From contig NZ_RIAS01000006.1 of assembly GCF_003719335.1 (NCBI RefSeq), positions 265,677 through 329,676 on the forward strand: 64,000 nucleotides of DNA. Reading direction: 5' to 3'. Within the stretch, counting starts at the first letter, position 1. Every line of letters starts with the position of its first letter. A program made the position numbers and the translations under genes. Below are positions 52,393 to 61,011 of the stretch, piece after piece. The notes under the pieces are model-generated. The model was not told the DNA's origin and did not search any database. It saw nothing but the letters and a program-made list of their open reading frames with translations. The stretch comes from Paenibacillus amylolyticus. Its GTDB lineage: Bacteria > Bacillota > Bacilli > Paenibacillales > Paenibacillaceae.

Positions 52393-53443
52393 GTTCTACC
52401 TCGCTTTCATCGTTCATCAAAGGGATGGTAATCTCAATCCGTGTTCCTTTGCCAGGTGCCGTCACAAATTGGATGGCTCCCCCGATCTCCGTAACCCGTT
52501 CACGCATATTCGCCAAACCATATGAAGCCTGCTTCTGTTCATCCAGATCGAAGCCCTGCCCGTCGTCTCGAATCAGTACACGCACCGCATCCATTCGGCG
52601 TTGCAACCTGATCTCCATTTTCTCCGCTTTTGCGTGACGCAATGTATTGGACATCGCTTCCTGAATGATTCGGAATAAATGATTCTCAATTCCCTTTACC
52701 AGATGAATATCTTCGTCCATCTCCAGTACAATCTCCATCGGCACTTTCGTTTTTAATTCCATCACCAGATCACGCAAACCCTGCTCGAGATGTTTACCCT
52801 CCAGATAGACTGGCCGCAGATGGAGCAGCAGTGCCCTCATCTCGGACTGAGCAACCGAAGCCATTTCTTCAATCAAAGCAACCTGCCGCTGTGCCCGTTC
52901 AAAATCCTTCTCCATCTTCCGGCCTACCGCCGTTGCTGTCATCGAGATCGCAAATAACTGCTGTGATACCGCATCATGCAATTCCCTTGCGAGCCTTTGT
53001 CTCTCCTCTACAATGGCTGTAATTCTGGCCTGTTCGGCAAGCTGTGCATTGTTCGTAGATAACCTTTGCAGGGATGATACCTGATCCTCCCACTTTTTGC
53101 CGATGCGACCCAGCTGTTCACTAAGCCGGCCGACATCATCCTGACCGAGGTCGGGTACCGTACGGGAGAGTGAACCTTTTTCCCATTGCAGCAACGTTTC
53201 CGTTAACAATTCTAGCCGCCTTTTCACCCTGTAACTCTGATAAAATCCAAATACCGCCCCAATTCCGATCAGAAGCAGCAACAGAGCCAGCCCGGACTGT
53301 ATAAGATGACGCCAGCCTGCAAATGGGGCCAGATAACCATATGTATACAATACATATAAAATAACAGCAAACACAATGAAAACAAGGAGGATCCCTTCAC
53401 GCATACTTCGGGTAACCATATCGGTATGTTTTCTGTCCTTCAT
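52328..53443 (-). CDS. liaS: LiaS-type sensor histidine kinase
   Basis: 371 residues from the ATG at 53443, which has AAAGGAGGAG before it. Two membrane segments close to the N-terminus with little extracellular loop (intramembrane-sensing type), a HAMP-like region, a HisKA_3 domain with the phosphorylated His in ARELHDAVSQQ (about 156), and an ATPase domain with DDGQGFD and YGLANMRER. The overlap of 65 bases with liaR is unusual in length: the C-terminal tail of the kinase (about 22 residues) reads through the start of the regulator. Confidence 0.9.
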   Translation of the reverse strand: MKDRKHTDMVTRSMREGILLVFIVFAVILYVLYTYGYLAPFAGWRHLIQSGLALLLLLIGIGAVFGFYQSYRVKRRLELLTETLLQWEKGSLSRTVPDLGQDDVGRLSEQLGRIGKKWEDQVSSLQRLSTNNAQLAEQARITAIVEERQRLARELHDAVSQQLFAISMTATAVGRKMEKDFERAQRQVALIEEMASVAQSEMRALLLHLRPVYLEGKHLEQGLRDLVMELKTKVPMEIVLEMDEDIHLVKGIENHLFRIIQEAMSNTLRHAKAEKMEIRLQRRMDAVRVLIRDDGQGFDLDEQKQASYGLANMRERVTEIGGAIQFVTAPGKGTRIEITIPLMNDESEVEHVNGTGSRNGDGSVDQSIARG

Positions 53444-53479
53444 CCGGGACTCCTCCTTTTCCTCATCCACTTCTTAGTA

Positions 53480-54127
53480 CTACGGATTATGAATATTTAA
53501 GTCGCCAACAATATACGAAATAACAAATTTTACTTTATATTCACTGGATTCATATCCAGGAGTTCTCCATACTAATCGATTCATCATGCCACTATCCTGC
53601 TCGCCCAGCAGATTGATTCGGCCAAACAGCACAGATGCCTCAATCTCAACCCCGTAATCCTCAGGCAGCGTTAGACGTACATTGCCCATAACCCCTTGCA
53701 ACAGCACAATCGTTTGCTTCTCTTCAGGAATAGAGAGGGACAGATCCGCGTTGACCTCGCCAATGGCATGCCATAGACTCATACTGCGCAGCCTCCAGGA
53801 GGATTGATCCCAGTAATAACGGGCCATAAAATTTTGTTTTTTCATGACATCATCATGTAGATGAATCTTTTTGTTCTTGGAATAAAAATAAGCTAATGAT
53901 GCGAGTACAATTAAAAAGACAATCATCAAGTTATCCAAGAGCAGCAAGGCTGCGCCAACACCAAGATAACGATACCCTTTTTTTGTTTCTCCTTTTCGAA
54001 TCTGAAGCATTCCGACCGTTAACAAAATAAGTGCGGCAGCCGTCAGCAAGTTCATATTCCGGTTAAAGAGCATCAGAAAACCAACCACAATAATAATGAC
54101 TGCAATCCAGTGACTTTTTTTACTCAT
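53480..54127 (-). CDS. liaF: LiaF-type inhibitor of the sensor kinase
   Basis: 215 residues. Four N-terminal membrane segments (DUF5668/LiaI-like region, about 5-80) and a C-terminal cytoplasmic domain (about 100-215) of the cell-wall-active antibiotic response family, ending in a series of beta strands. In Bacillus LiaF keeps LiaS inactive without stress. It precedes liaS and liaR, the standard three-component order. GGAGGTGCGG stands before the ATG. Confidence 0.87.
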   Translation of the reverse strand: MSKKSHWIAVIIIVVGFLMLFNRNMNLLTAAALILLTVGMLQIRKGETKKGYRYLGVGAALLLLDNLMIVFLIVLASLAYFYSKNKKIHLHDDVMKKQNFMARYYWDQSSWRLRSMSLWHAIGEVNADLSLSIPEEKQTIVLLQGVMGNVRLTLPEDYGVEIEASVLFGRINLLGEQDSGMMNRLVWRTPGYESSEYKVKFVISYIVGDLNIHNP

Positions 54128-54186
54128 CTCTGCCGCACCTCCTCTGTAAGTTCAACTACGATCTGGATTTTCTTCGTTCGACGGAA

Positions 54187-54220
54187 AAGCCATAGCAGGC
54201 AATGAAGTCCTGTATGGCTT
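54187..54220 (-). terminator. Hairpin between pspA copy 1 and liaF (attenuator or processing site)
   Basis: AAGCCATAGCAGG (54187-54199) pairs with CCTGTATGGCTT (54209-54220) with one bulge. Only TTTT follows on the minus strand, so termination should be partial. It may lower liaFSR output relative to the psp genes upstream. Confidence 0.55.
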
Positions 54221-54289
54221 AACTTTTGCTCTACGAATCGTATAGGTTACACGATCTATAGAATATCATATTGTCCAGCAAGCGAACAG

Positions 54290-54997
54290 TTATTCTTTAG
54301 AAGTATCGATTGCTTCGTTCTTGGAACCATTGCCCATTTTATTTTTCAGAGCCTGCAATTGTTGATCTACTTTGAATTGTTTCTCCAGATCAACCGGATT
54401 GGTGTAGGAAGCTCCAGTATTGCGGTATGGTGCACGGGCAACATCTGCCTCAGCTTCAAGTTGCATAATCTTCTCTTCCATGCGGTGGAATCCAAGGGAT
54501 GCACTTCCGCTCTCAATGGAATGCAAGCTGTTGATCGAAGACATTTGTTTCTTAGCTTTAGCCATCTGTGCACGGGATACCAGCTCATTACGTTTGTTGC
54601 GCATTTTGTAGAATTCATCTTTCATATCATGCAACTGTTGCAACAGATCTTTCGCTTGTGCTTCAGATTGAGCGTGCAGTTCGCGGTATTCCTCAATTTT
54701 TTGATCAAAATAAATTTTCTCTTCCAGCAATTTACGTGCTACTTCTTCCTGACCATTGGACAGAGCAGCTTCAGCTTGGGACTCCCGTTGTACCGAAGTA
54801 CGTTCTGCCTCATCCAGACGTTGCTTCATGCGGCGCTCGTTAGCCATTTGTTTGGCTACAGTCACCTCAGCCTCATGAATTTCGGCCTCCATATCACGCA
54901 AGTACTGGTTCAACATTACAATCGGATCTTCCACTTTATCCAACATATCATTTACAGATGCCTTCGTCATATCCTTAATCCGTTTAAATACTCCCAT
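54290..54997 (-). CDS. PspA/IM30 family protein (LiaH-like), copy 1
   Basis: 235 residues from the ATG at 54997, which has GAAGGGAGAAAA before it. Almost entirely coiled coil (about 25-220), the ESCRT-III-like PspA fold, with an amphipathic N-terminal helix ([18 protein letters not shown]). Such proteins assemble on the membrane and protect it during envelope stress. The stop codon of the upstream pspC gene lies one base before this ATG, so the two are translated together. Confidence 0.92.
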   Translation of the reverse strand: MGVFKRIKDMTKASVNDMLDKVEDPIVMLNQYLRDMEAEIHEAEVTVAKQMANERRMKQRLDEAERTSVQRESQAEAALSNGQEEVARKLLEEKIYFDQKIEEYRELHAQSEAQAKDLLQQLHDMKDEFYKMRNKRNELVSRAQMAKAKKQMSSINSLHSIESGSASLGFHRMEEKIMQLEAEADVARAPYRNTGASYTNPVDLEKQFKVDQQLQALKNKMGNGSKNEAIDTSKE

Positions 54998-54998
54998 T

Positions 54999-55493
54999 TT
55001 ACTTTTCTCCCTTCTCGTAACGAGATAATTTTTGGCGAAGCTCTTCAACTTCTTTTTTCAGTGCCTTCTTCTCAATATCTTTCATCATGGAATCCAGTTC
55101 ACTTTCGTGCTGGCTTCCTGTTCCATACGTGTTGTTGTCATAGGAACGCGGGCCGGACTGCGGTCTGCTGTTGTATCCTGGACCAGGGCCAAAGCCGGGA
55201 CCCGGTTGATTAGGGTTGCTGTTAAAAGGATCTCTTGGGGGCTGATGGTCGTAACCACCATACCCTCTGCCAGCACCCGGGCCGTAACCATATGGATCAT
55301 ATGGCGTGAAAGGCTCTTTTGGTACGACGAGAGCGGCGATGAAGTAGATTAACAACGTCGTGCCCCCGGTTGCAAAGATACTGATGACGAAGATGATCCG
55401 TAGCAGCGTAGAATCCATTCCAATTGCTTCGGATATGCCGCCGATTAGACCGGTCATCATTCGGTCACGCGTTGAGCGGTATAGTTTGCTCAT
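54999..55493 (-). CDS. PspC domain protein, copy 1, with long C-terminal tail
   Basis: 164 residues. PspC domain with one membrane helix (about 1-60), then a Gly/Pro/Tyr/Asn-rich linker (about 65-125) and a C-terminal coiled coil (about 130-160, [22 protein letters not shown]). The first 60 residues are close to those of PspC copy 2. The C-terminal coiled coil could bind a PspA. Function: membrane sensor or anchor in the phage-shock-type response. Confidence 0.9.
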   Translation of the reverse strand: MSKLYRSTRDRMMTGLIGGISEAIGMDSTLLRIIFVISIFATGGTTLLIYFIAALVVPKEPFTPYDPYGYGPGAGRGYGGYDHQPPRDPFNSNPNQPGPGFGPGPGYNSRPQSGPRSYDNNTYGTGSQHESELDSMMKDIEKKALKKEVEELRQKLSRYEKGEK

Positions 55494-55510
55494 GTGCTTG
55501 CTCCTTTCGT

Positions 55511-55747
55511 TTACTTGTAACCTCTACTGTGATCGGGACCGTATACGTACGGATCTGCGTAGTTAGGTTCCTTAGGTACAACCAACGCTGCGATGAAGTA
55601 GATGAATAGAGATGTACCACCCGTTGCGAAGATACTGATGAAGAAAATGATCCGTAGCAGCGTGGTACTAAATCCTAGATTTTCAGATATGCCGCCGATC
55701 AAACCTGTCAGCATACGGTTACGCGTTGAGCGGTATAATTTATTCAT
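55511..55747 (-). CDS. PspC domain protein, copy 2, short
   Basis: 78 residues, essentially the PspC domain alone. Residues 1-60 match copy 1 almost position for position (KLYRSTR(N/D)[24 protein letters not shown]), which shows a tandem duplication; the tail ends after DHSRGYK. AAAAAGGAG before the ATG. It lies 17 bases from copy 1 and 4 bases from the pspA copy 2 gene. Confidence 0.9.
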   Translation of the reverse strand: MNKLYRSTRNRMLTGLIGGISENLGFSTTLLRIIFFISIFATGGTSLFIYFIAALVVPKEPNYADPYVYGPDHSRGYK

Positions 55748-55751
55748 TTGA

Positions 55752-56423
55752 CTACTCCTTTTTATCGTTATTGAGCTTTTGCTTCAAGCGTTCCAGCTCT
55801 TTGTCCAGTGCAGAGGATGACATGTTACCGGATAAGCCGGAACCATCCTGACCCATTCGCCGGATTTCCCGAAGACTCTGCGCCTCATATTCGAGATCGG
55901 AGACTTGGTCATCAAGCTTGTTAAACATGCCGGGTACGTTTTGACCACTGTAGTTTCCGCGTTGATTCATTCGTTGTTGCAACTGAATCGTTTGCATTCG
56001 AGCATAGTAATATTGGCGTTTGCTATACACATTCTGATACTCTGCCTTCAACTGATTGATCTGTTCATCGAGTTCCTGCAGTGCAGCAGCGCTTTGTGTG
56101 TACAATTCGGTGTATTGATCCATTTTTTCCTCGTGGAGAATTTTCTCCTGCAGAGCCAGCTTGGCGAGATGTTCCTCTCCGGCTTTCAAAGCCATAGATG
56201 CCTGTTCCTCTCGTTTGTTAACCATAGCGGCGGCTTGATCTGCCTGCTGTTTCATTTGTCTTGTATGACTTGCATACTGGTGTCGAAGCTTCTCGGCTTC
56301 TCCAATGTCTTGGCGGGTCGAGACCAGGAACTGATCAATCAGTTTAACCGGGTCCTGACTTTGCTCCAGATGTTCGTTCAGACTAGCTACGGTGATATCC
56401 CGCATTCGACGAAATACACTCAT
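55752..56423 (-). CDS. PspA/IM30 family protein, copy 2
   Basis: 223 residues, a long coiled coil with a basic N-terminal helix (SVFRRMRDITVASLNEHL). It is clearly related to copy 1 (similar start, similar length) but much more diverged than the two PspC domains, and its C-terminus is Ser/Gly-rich. AAAAGGAGGGAC precedes the ATG. The pair PspA2-PspC2 lies mirror-wise to PspC1-PspA1. Confidence 0.9.
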   Translation of the reverse strand: MSVFRRMRDITVASLNEHLEQSQDPVKLIDQFLVSTRQDIGEAEKLRHQYASHTRQMKQQADQAAAMVNKREEQASMALKAGEEHLAKLALQEKILHEEKMDQYTELYTQSAAALQELDEQINQLKAEYQNVYSKRQYYYARMQTIQLQQRMNQRGNYSGQNVPGMFNKLDDQVSDLEYEAQSLREIRRMGQDGSGLSGNMSSSALDKELERLKQKLNNDKKE

Positions 56424-56461
56424 TATGTTCTGTCCCTCCTTTTACTTGATCGTGAACCTAC

Positions 56462-56770
56462 TTAATAACGGCGACGTGAATTGCGATTGTTGCTCAGCAT
56501 CGAGATACCGAAGATAATCAATCCGATTGCGATAATCGGCCCGATCATCCAAGCAAGTTTGCCCATCAGAGATACGATACCGATGATAAGCACGATCCAT
56601 CCAAGCGTTACATTTCCTCTTTTAATTCCGTAATACCCCAGTGCAACCATCAGGACCGGAATCAGATAACCCATCAGATGTCCAAGCAATGGTGTTAACT
56701 TTCCGAAGAGCATCAATGCACCAAGTACAATCAACACAATCGCCCAGCCATTTCCCTTGTTCATTCTCAT
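56462..56770 (-). CDS. LiaI-like small membrane protein
   Basis: 102 residues with about four hydrophobic segments and short Arg-rich tail (NSRRRY). The whole protein resembles the membrane part of the LiaF product encoded downstream (both DUF5668/LiaI-LiaF-type). In B. subtilis LiaI anchors LiaH at the membrane. Here it is the first gene of the operon. The ATG (56770 or 56764) has GGGCGGTG upstream with long spacing. Confidence 0.82.
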   Translation of the reverse strand: MRMNKGNGWAIVLIVLGALMLFGKLTPLLGHLMGYLIPVLMVALGYYGIKRGNVTLGWIVLIIGIVSLMGKLAWMIGPIIAIGLIIFGISMLSNNRNSRRRY

Positions 56771-57278
56771 AATTGTTGTTCACCGCCCTTCCCGACTTAC
56801 TTTTTTGTTTTGAACTTCAACTTAATCGCTGTTAGCCTAATCCCTGCATTTGTTCAATGAATCGTTTAATTCGTTTGTTGAAAACTTGCTTGTTTTTGTT
56901 TCCGTGTTTCTTGTTTAACCTTATGTCCTTATTCTAGGGGATTCAGCAACTTTTCAAAACAGACTGCGGACGGTTTTTGATCCTAGACTCAGGTCGGGGG
57001 TCTGCTTGGACCTTGGACTGTCCGCGGCCAGGACTTAGGGCATTCTCACCAAAACACCGCAATTCGGATACCTGTTATTACCCTTATAACGGAAACATCT
57101 CACGGAAGCCCCACCGTCTAATAGGAAAAAGCCGTTATCTCTATAGTACGTAAATTACATGCTTTCGTTTCTATAATTACTTTTTTATCCAAATAAACAA
57201 AAATTAGATTGTTCTAATTGAAAGCGTTTACTAAAATAAAGAAGTAATGAAATCTATTTTCCATCAAGGGGTGGACAT
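56771..57278. other. Control region of the lia/psp operon and the divergent AraC gene
   Basis: 508 bases without a supported gene. The minus strand has TTGAAA (56957-56952) and TAGAAT (56936-56931, spacing 15) or an overlapping -10, and a leader of about 160 bases. GC-rich AGACTC-N7-GGGTCT (56985-57003) lies about 30 bases above the -35. From 57002 to 57040 there are several GGAC/GTCC near-repeats. The right part is AT-rich and leads to the AraC gene. Confidence 0.55.
56985..57003 (-). promoter_or_regulatory. Candidate LiaR operator
   Basis: AGACTC-AGGTCGG-GGGTCT is an inverted repeat with one mismatch, 28-46 bases above the likely -35 of the operon, a normal place for an activator of the NarL class. 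No consensus was available to test it against. Confidence 0.42.
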
Positions 57279-59699
57279 GTGCGAACACTAAGCTATCTAC
57301 ATAAAATGATCATCTTCGGACTTCTGTTAAGTACAGTGCCAATTCTGCTCACGGGAATTGCTGCTTTTATTTATTCTTCCAACCAGACTGAGCTGCACCG
57401 GACACAAGCGAATCAACAGCTTCTCGAACAAATCCAGTCCAATGTAGAGCACAAACTCGCTACGGTCAGTTACATGCTGGATCAAGCGGTGCGCTCTCCG
57501 ATTACACTTCGTTCTCTTACGGACTCTAATTCACTTCAACGAGTCAGCAAGTTACAAGCGGGCGACCTGCAGACAGAGTTCCAGCATATGAAGTCATGGG
57601 AACCTCTGCTCGATATTATTTTGGTGAACCAATCCAAGGATTGGCTTATTAATCATGCCGGCTTTTATACCAACACTCGCTTCCCGTTATCACTGCCCAT
57701 GAAAGATCTAATTGCGGATACACTAACCTCGGGATGGCAACTCGCACCCTCAACCATATTTAGTAACGAAGATGAAGACAAGCAAAGCATCTCAAGCGAG
57801 CGTCTTTCAGATAAAGGCTGCATTTATCATATTACGCTCGCAAGAACGATTCCCGATGCAAGTGCATCGTCCAATGCAGCACTGATCGCTGGAATTCCGG
57901 CATGTTATATGCAAAATCCGCTGGCGCAATCCCCGACAACTGAAGCCTCAGCCTCAGGTCTGATCATTATAAATCGGGAACAACGGATCATTGCCCACCC
58001 GAATGCATCCTTTATTGGACAACCTTTGTCTGCGATAGGCCTGCGTGATCGGAAAAACGGAGAACACATTCAGGCGTTACCACCTGTAATGTACTCAGAC
58101 GCTTATGCTGAGCGTGAAGTGCAACTTGCCAATGCAGATTATTCGTTAACTTATAGTCCTTCTACATTAAAAGGATGGACATATATTCTCATTTCTCCGG
58201 AGAATACATTGACTCAAGACTATATTAAAATCGGATTCCATACGCTATATATCAGTATGGCCATACTCTTGCTTTCGCTGCTGCTCGCGTGGCTGGGCTC
58301 CCAACGAATGCTCGCCCCTATCAGACGGATTCTTACTCAATTAGGCGATCATATCATCCACAAAGGCTATTCCGTGGTACCAAAACAGTCTATGATTATG
58401 CCTGATGAACTGGAGCAGATTCGAATGGGTGTTTCTCAGTTATCCGATGCACATTCTCAACTGGAATCCACTTTAAATCAGCATCAGAACCAGATACGTA
58501 CCTACGCTATGATGCAGTTGCTTCAAGGCAAAACCAGCTTTAAAACATTACACAGCACATTAAGAGAACAGGGGTACGTCACACACGCTTCTACGTGGCA
58601 ACTAATTGCCGTCATTGCGCTACAGCCTGAACTAATAAACCACTCTAAATATAAAATGGAAGATCGTTCTCTGCTCTTATTTGCCATCCAGAACATGCTT
58701 GAAGAAACGCTTCAGCCTGATCAGCAACTACTTCCCATTGTATTGGAACAACATGTTGTAACCGTGATTGGCAGTACGGAAGGAGATCTAATGCTGTTTT
58801 CGGAGCACATTTCACGATTAACAGAACGATTACAGCAACAGATCCATGAGGTTTTGGATTTGAAGGTCAGTATCGGTCTAAGTCAGCCACATCCATTCAT
58901 GAATCATATTCCACAGGCGTACAACGAAGCCATAGATGCGCTTAAACATCGGATGCGGCTTGGGACAGGCATTATCGTACAATACCAGCAACATGATTTG
59001 ACTTCAGCAGCGTGGGCCATGACCTATCCCGAGGCAATAGAGTACTCTCTGCTTCAATCTATTCAGCAAGCAGACGAGGCTGTTGCTACCCAACAGCTGA
59101 TCGAACTGCTAGAGACTCTATTTTCACTGGAGTGCACTCCAGAAGAGTATCAGTACGCTCTCATGCGGCTATTAACACAAATCTTGAAGCTCGTACAAGA
59201 CTCTGGCATTCGACTTGCACAGATCAGTCAGAGCCACCGCTCTCTTTTTCAAGAACTTCATATTTTACAATCCGCTGCTGAGGTGGAGCATTGGTTCAGC
59301 CAGCGGGTGATTCTGCCTGTGATTCACATTTTTAAAGAAAGACAGTTGGCACAATCTCAGCATATTTCAGAGAAAGTGATTGCTATTATCCAGCAAGATT
59401 ACGACAAAGACCTAACGCTTGACGAATGTGCGATGCGGCTTCATTACAATGCTAACTATTTAAGCAGCGTTTTCCGTAAAGAAACTGGCGCTTCATTTAG
59501 TGAGTATTTGACAAGGTACCGGCTGAATATCGCCAAAAGATGGCTGGACGAGAGGGATTGGACGGTAAAAGAAATCGCTGAACGGCTTCGTTATACTAAT
59601 CCGCAAAATTTTATCCGTTCTTTTCGAAAATGGGAGGGTATGACTCCCGGAAGATACCGGGAGCGTAAGAGGCACCACGAGCGGGCTGTTAAAAGATAG
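57279..59699 (+). CDS. Membrane-anchored AraC family regulator
   Basis: 806 residues from a GTG with AAGGGGTGG close upstream. Two membrane segments (about 10-32 and 320-345) flank an extracellular sensor domain of about 290 residues (dCache-like); a HAMP-like stretch and a linker with GGDEF-like remnant follow; the last 105 residues are a double helix-turn-helix AraC domain (YNANYLSSVFRKETG, RYTNPQNFIRSFRKWEG). Such one-component membrane regulators are common in Paenibacillus and usually control adjacent sugar uptake genes, but none adjoin it here. Confidence 0.88.
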   Translation: MRTLSYLHKMIIFGLLLSTVPILLTGIAAFIYSSNQTELHRTQANQQLLEQIQSNVEHKLATVSYMLDQAVRSPITLRSLTDSNSLQRVSKLQAGDLQTEFQHMKSWEPLLDIILVNQSKDWLINHAGFYTNTRFPLSLPMKDLIADTLTSGWQLAPSTIFSNEDEDKQSISSERLSDKGCIYHITLARTIPDASASSNAALIAGIPACYMQNPLAQSPTTEASASGLIIINREQRIIAHPNASFIGQPLSAIGLRDRKNGEHIQALPPVMYSDAYAEREVQLANADYSLTYSPSTLKGWTYILISPENTLTQDYIKIGFHTLYISMAILLLSLLLAWLGSQRMLAPIRRILTQLGDHIIHKGYSVVPKQSMIMPDELEQIRMGVSQLSDAHSQLESTLNQHQNQIRTYAMMQLLQGKTSFKTLHSTLREQGYVTHASTWQLIAVIALQPELINHSKYKMEDRSLLLFAIQNMLEETLQPDQQLLPIVLEQHVVTVIGSTEGDLMLFSEHISRLTERLQQQIHEVLDLKVSIGLSQPHPFMNHIPQAYNEAIDALKHRMRLGTGIIVQYQQHDLTSAAWAMTYPEAIEYSLLQSIQQADEAVATQQLIELLETLFSLECTPEEYQYALMRLLTQILKLVQDSGIRLAQISQSHRSLFQELHILQSAAEVEHWFSQRVILPVIHIFKERQLAQSQHISEKVIAIIQQDYDKDLTLDECAMRLHYNANYLSSVFRKETGASFSEYLTRYRLNIAKRWLDERDWTVKEIAERLRYTNPQNFIRSFRKWEGMTPGRYRERKRHHERAVKR

Positions 59700-59844
59700 G
59701 TTTAAGATGCAGATGCTACTTTAGGACGTTTTTGTAGGCTGCCAGCTTGCCCACGGTACCTAAAGTGCCTGCCTTGCTATAACTGGGCCTGCCTGTAGCA
59801 TGATTTATCTAATCTTCGAAGTAACTCTCGTTTAGTTTCCATGT

Positions 59845-60777
59845 TTACTTTTTGACTGCTGACACGGTTTTCATATGAGCTTGCTCTAGCTGAATCAGCA
59901 TTTTACCAAATCTTGCTCCGCGAGAAAAGGGAATTACGCCGTTCGTATAGGTGTCACGAATGTACGTTTCAGCTTTACTTAATGCTGCCGCATCGGTAGG
60001 CATTTCATAGGTGTGAAGCCACTCAGGGAGCTTTTGAATCAATTCTTCTGTCTCAATCTCAAAATCATTCACTTCTTTTGTAATAATCATTGTATATGAA
60101 TATCCCTTGAGGTAAAGCAACTGCTGGAGGTATGCCATGTCCCCTGCCTTGTAAGGAGCATCCACGCCAAGCACTGTTCTGAGCTCATCCATCAGTGTAT
60201 GCTCTTTGGCACCGGCAATCGTACTAACATAAACATACTTTCGGGCACAGTGAATGGCTTGCTCAATCGTTTCCCAATCAGACATCGCCGGGCACATTGA
60301 GGCAAATACGATATCATATTGTTTCTCCCAACCTTTATCCAGTATAGAGATTTCTTCAAATCGCTCGGATACAATCGTAATGTTATTCTCCAGTTCAGCA
60401 GGAATGGTTTCCTGCATTAACGAGACAAGCAGAGCAGAAGGCTCAACTGCAGTGACCGTGGCTCCCTTTTCTGCAAAAGGGATCGTAAATATACCAGAGG
60501 CCGCACCCACGTCCAGCACCGAGGCTCCTTCAAATGTTACACCCTGATTTTCAATCCAGCCCATAATACGTGCCGAGCGGTTCTTGCCTTCCTCCGTAAA
60601 CGACTGAGCATGATAATTCCGGGCCCAACGTTCGAATGCTTCCTCTGTATCAAAAGGGGCACTTTTTTGCTTATATCTTGAACTTCTCGGGCGGTTTCTC
60701 CATGCTTCTTCCCAGACACCCAGGTCAAATAATAATGCTGCGTTCACTGTACTCGGTTGAGTTGTCAGCTTCTTCAC
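59845..60777 (-). CDS. Class I SAM-dependent methyltransferase
   Basis: 310 residues. The SAM-binding motif I is VLDVGAASGIF near 87-97, with the acidic residue of motif II in AVEPS. N- and C-terminal extensions frame the Rossmann core. The substrate is not known. A perfect palindrome AATATAT-N5-ATATATT lies 22 bases before the ATG, suggesting dedicated control. It is transcribed alone. Confidence 0.85.
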   Translation of the reverse strand: MKKLTTQPSTVNAALLFDLGVWEEAWRNRPRSSRYKQKSAPFDTEEAFERWARNYHAQSFTEEGKNRSARIMGWIENQGVTFEGASVLDVGAASGIFTIPFAEKGATVTAVEPSALLVSLMQETIPAELENNITIVSERFEEISILDKGWEKQYDIVFASMCPAMSDWETIEQAIHCARKYVYVSTIAGAKEHTLMDELRTVLGVDAPYKAGDMAYLQQLLYLKGYSYTMIITKEVNDFEIETEELIQKLPEWLHTYEMPTDAAALSKAETYIRDTYTNGVIPFSRGARFGKMLIQLEQAHMKTVSAVKK

Positions 60778-60798
60778 GTCCTTTCATATTATAGACTT

Positions 60799-60817
60799 AA
60801 TATATCTACAATATATT
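60799..60817 (-). promoter_or_regulatory. Perfect palindrome in the methyltransferase leader
   Basis: AATATAT-CTACA-ATATATT is a perfect 7-5-7 inverted repeat, likely overlapping the promoter. It resembles operators of small dimeric repressors such as TetR or MarR proteins. No regulator gene adjoins. Confidence 0.5.
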
Positions 60818-60862
60818 GAATGTAATCGCACGTCAACCTTTATGTTACTTATGTTCAAACGG

Positions 60863-60908
60863 AAAAACAACACAGAAGGATGTGAAGCTCTCTTCTGTGT
60901 TGTTTTTT
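60863..60908. terminator. Terminator of the cupredoxin-sigma operon
   Basis: A 16-base perfect stem (60863-60878 with 60892-60907) is flanked by A and T runs on both sides. It ends the operon on the minus strand, about 100 bases after the anti-sigma gene. Confidence 0.9.
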
Positions 60909-61011
60909 TAACAGTCTGGCAACTCAATGACTACGATCTCTTATCTAACCTCTAGAGGGGCAGTGTCCAGCAATGTATTGCGAAAAGAAAGCTGTATCAC
61001 GCTGTAATCTG

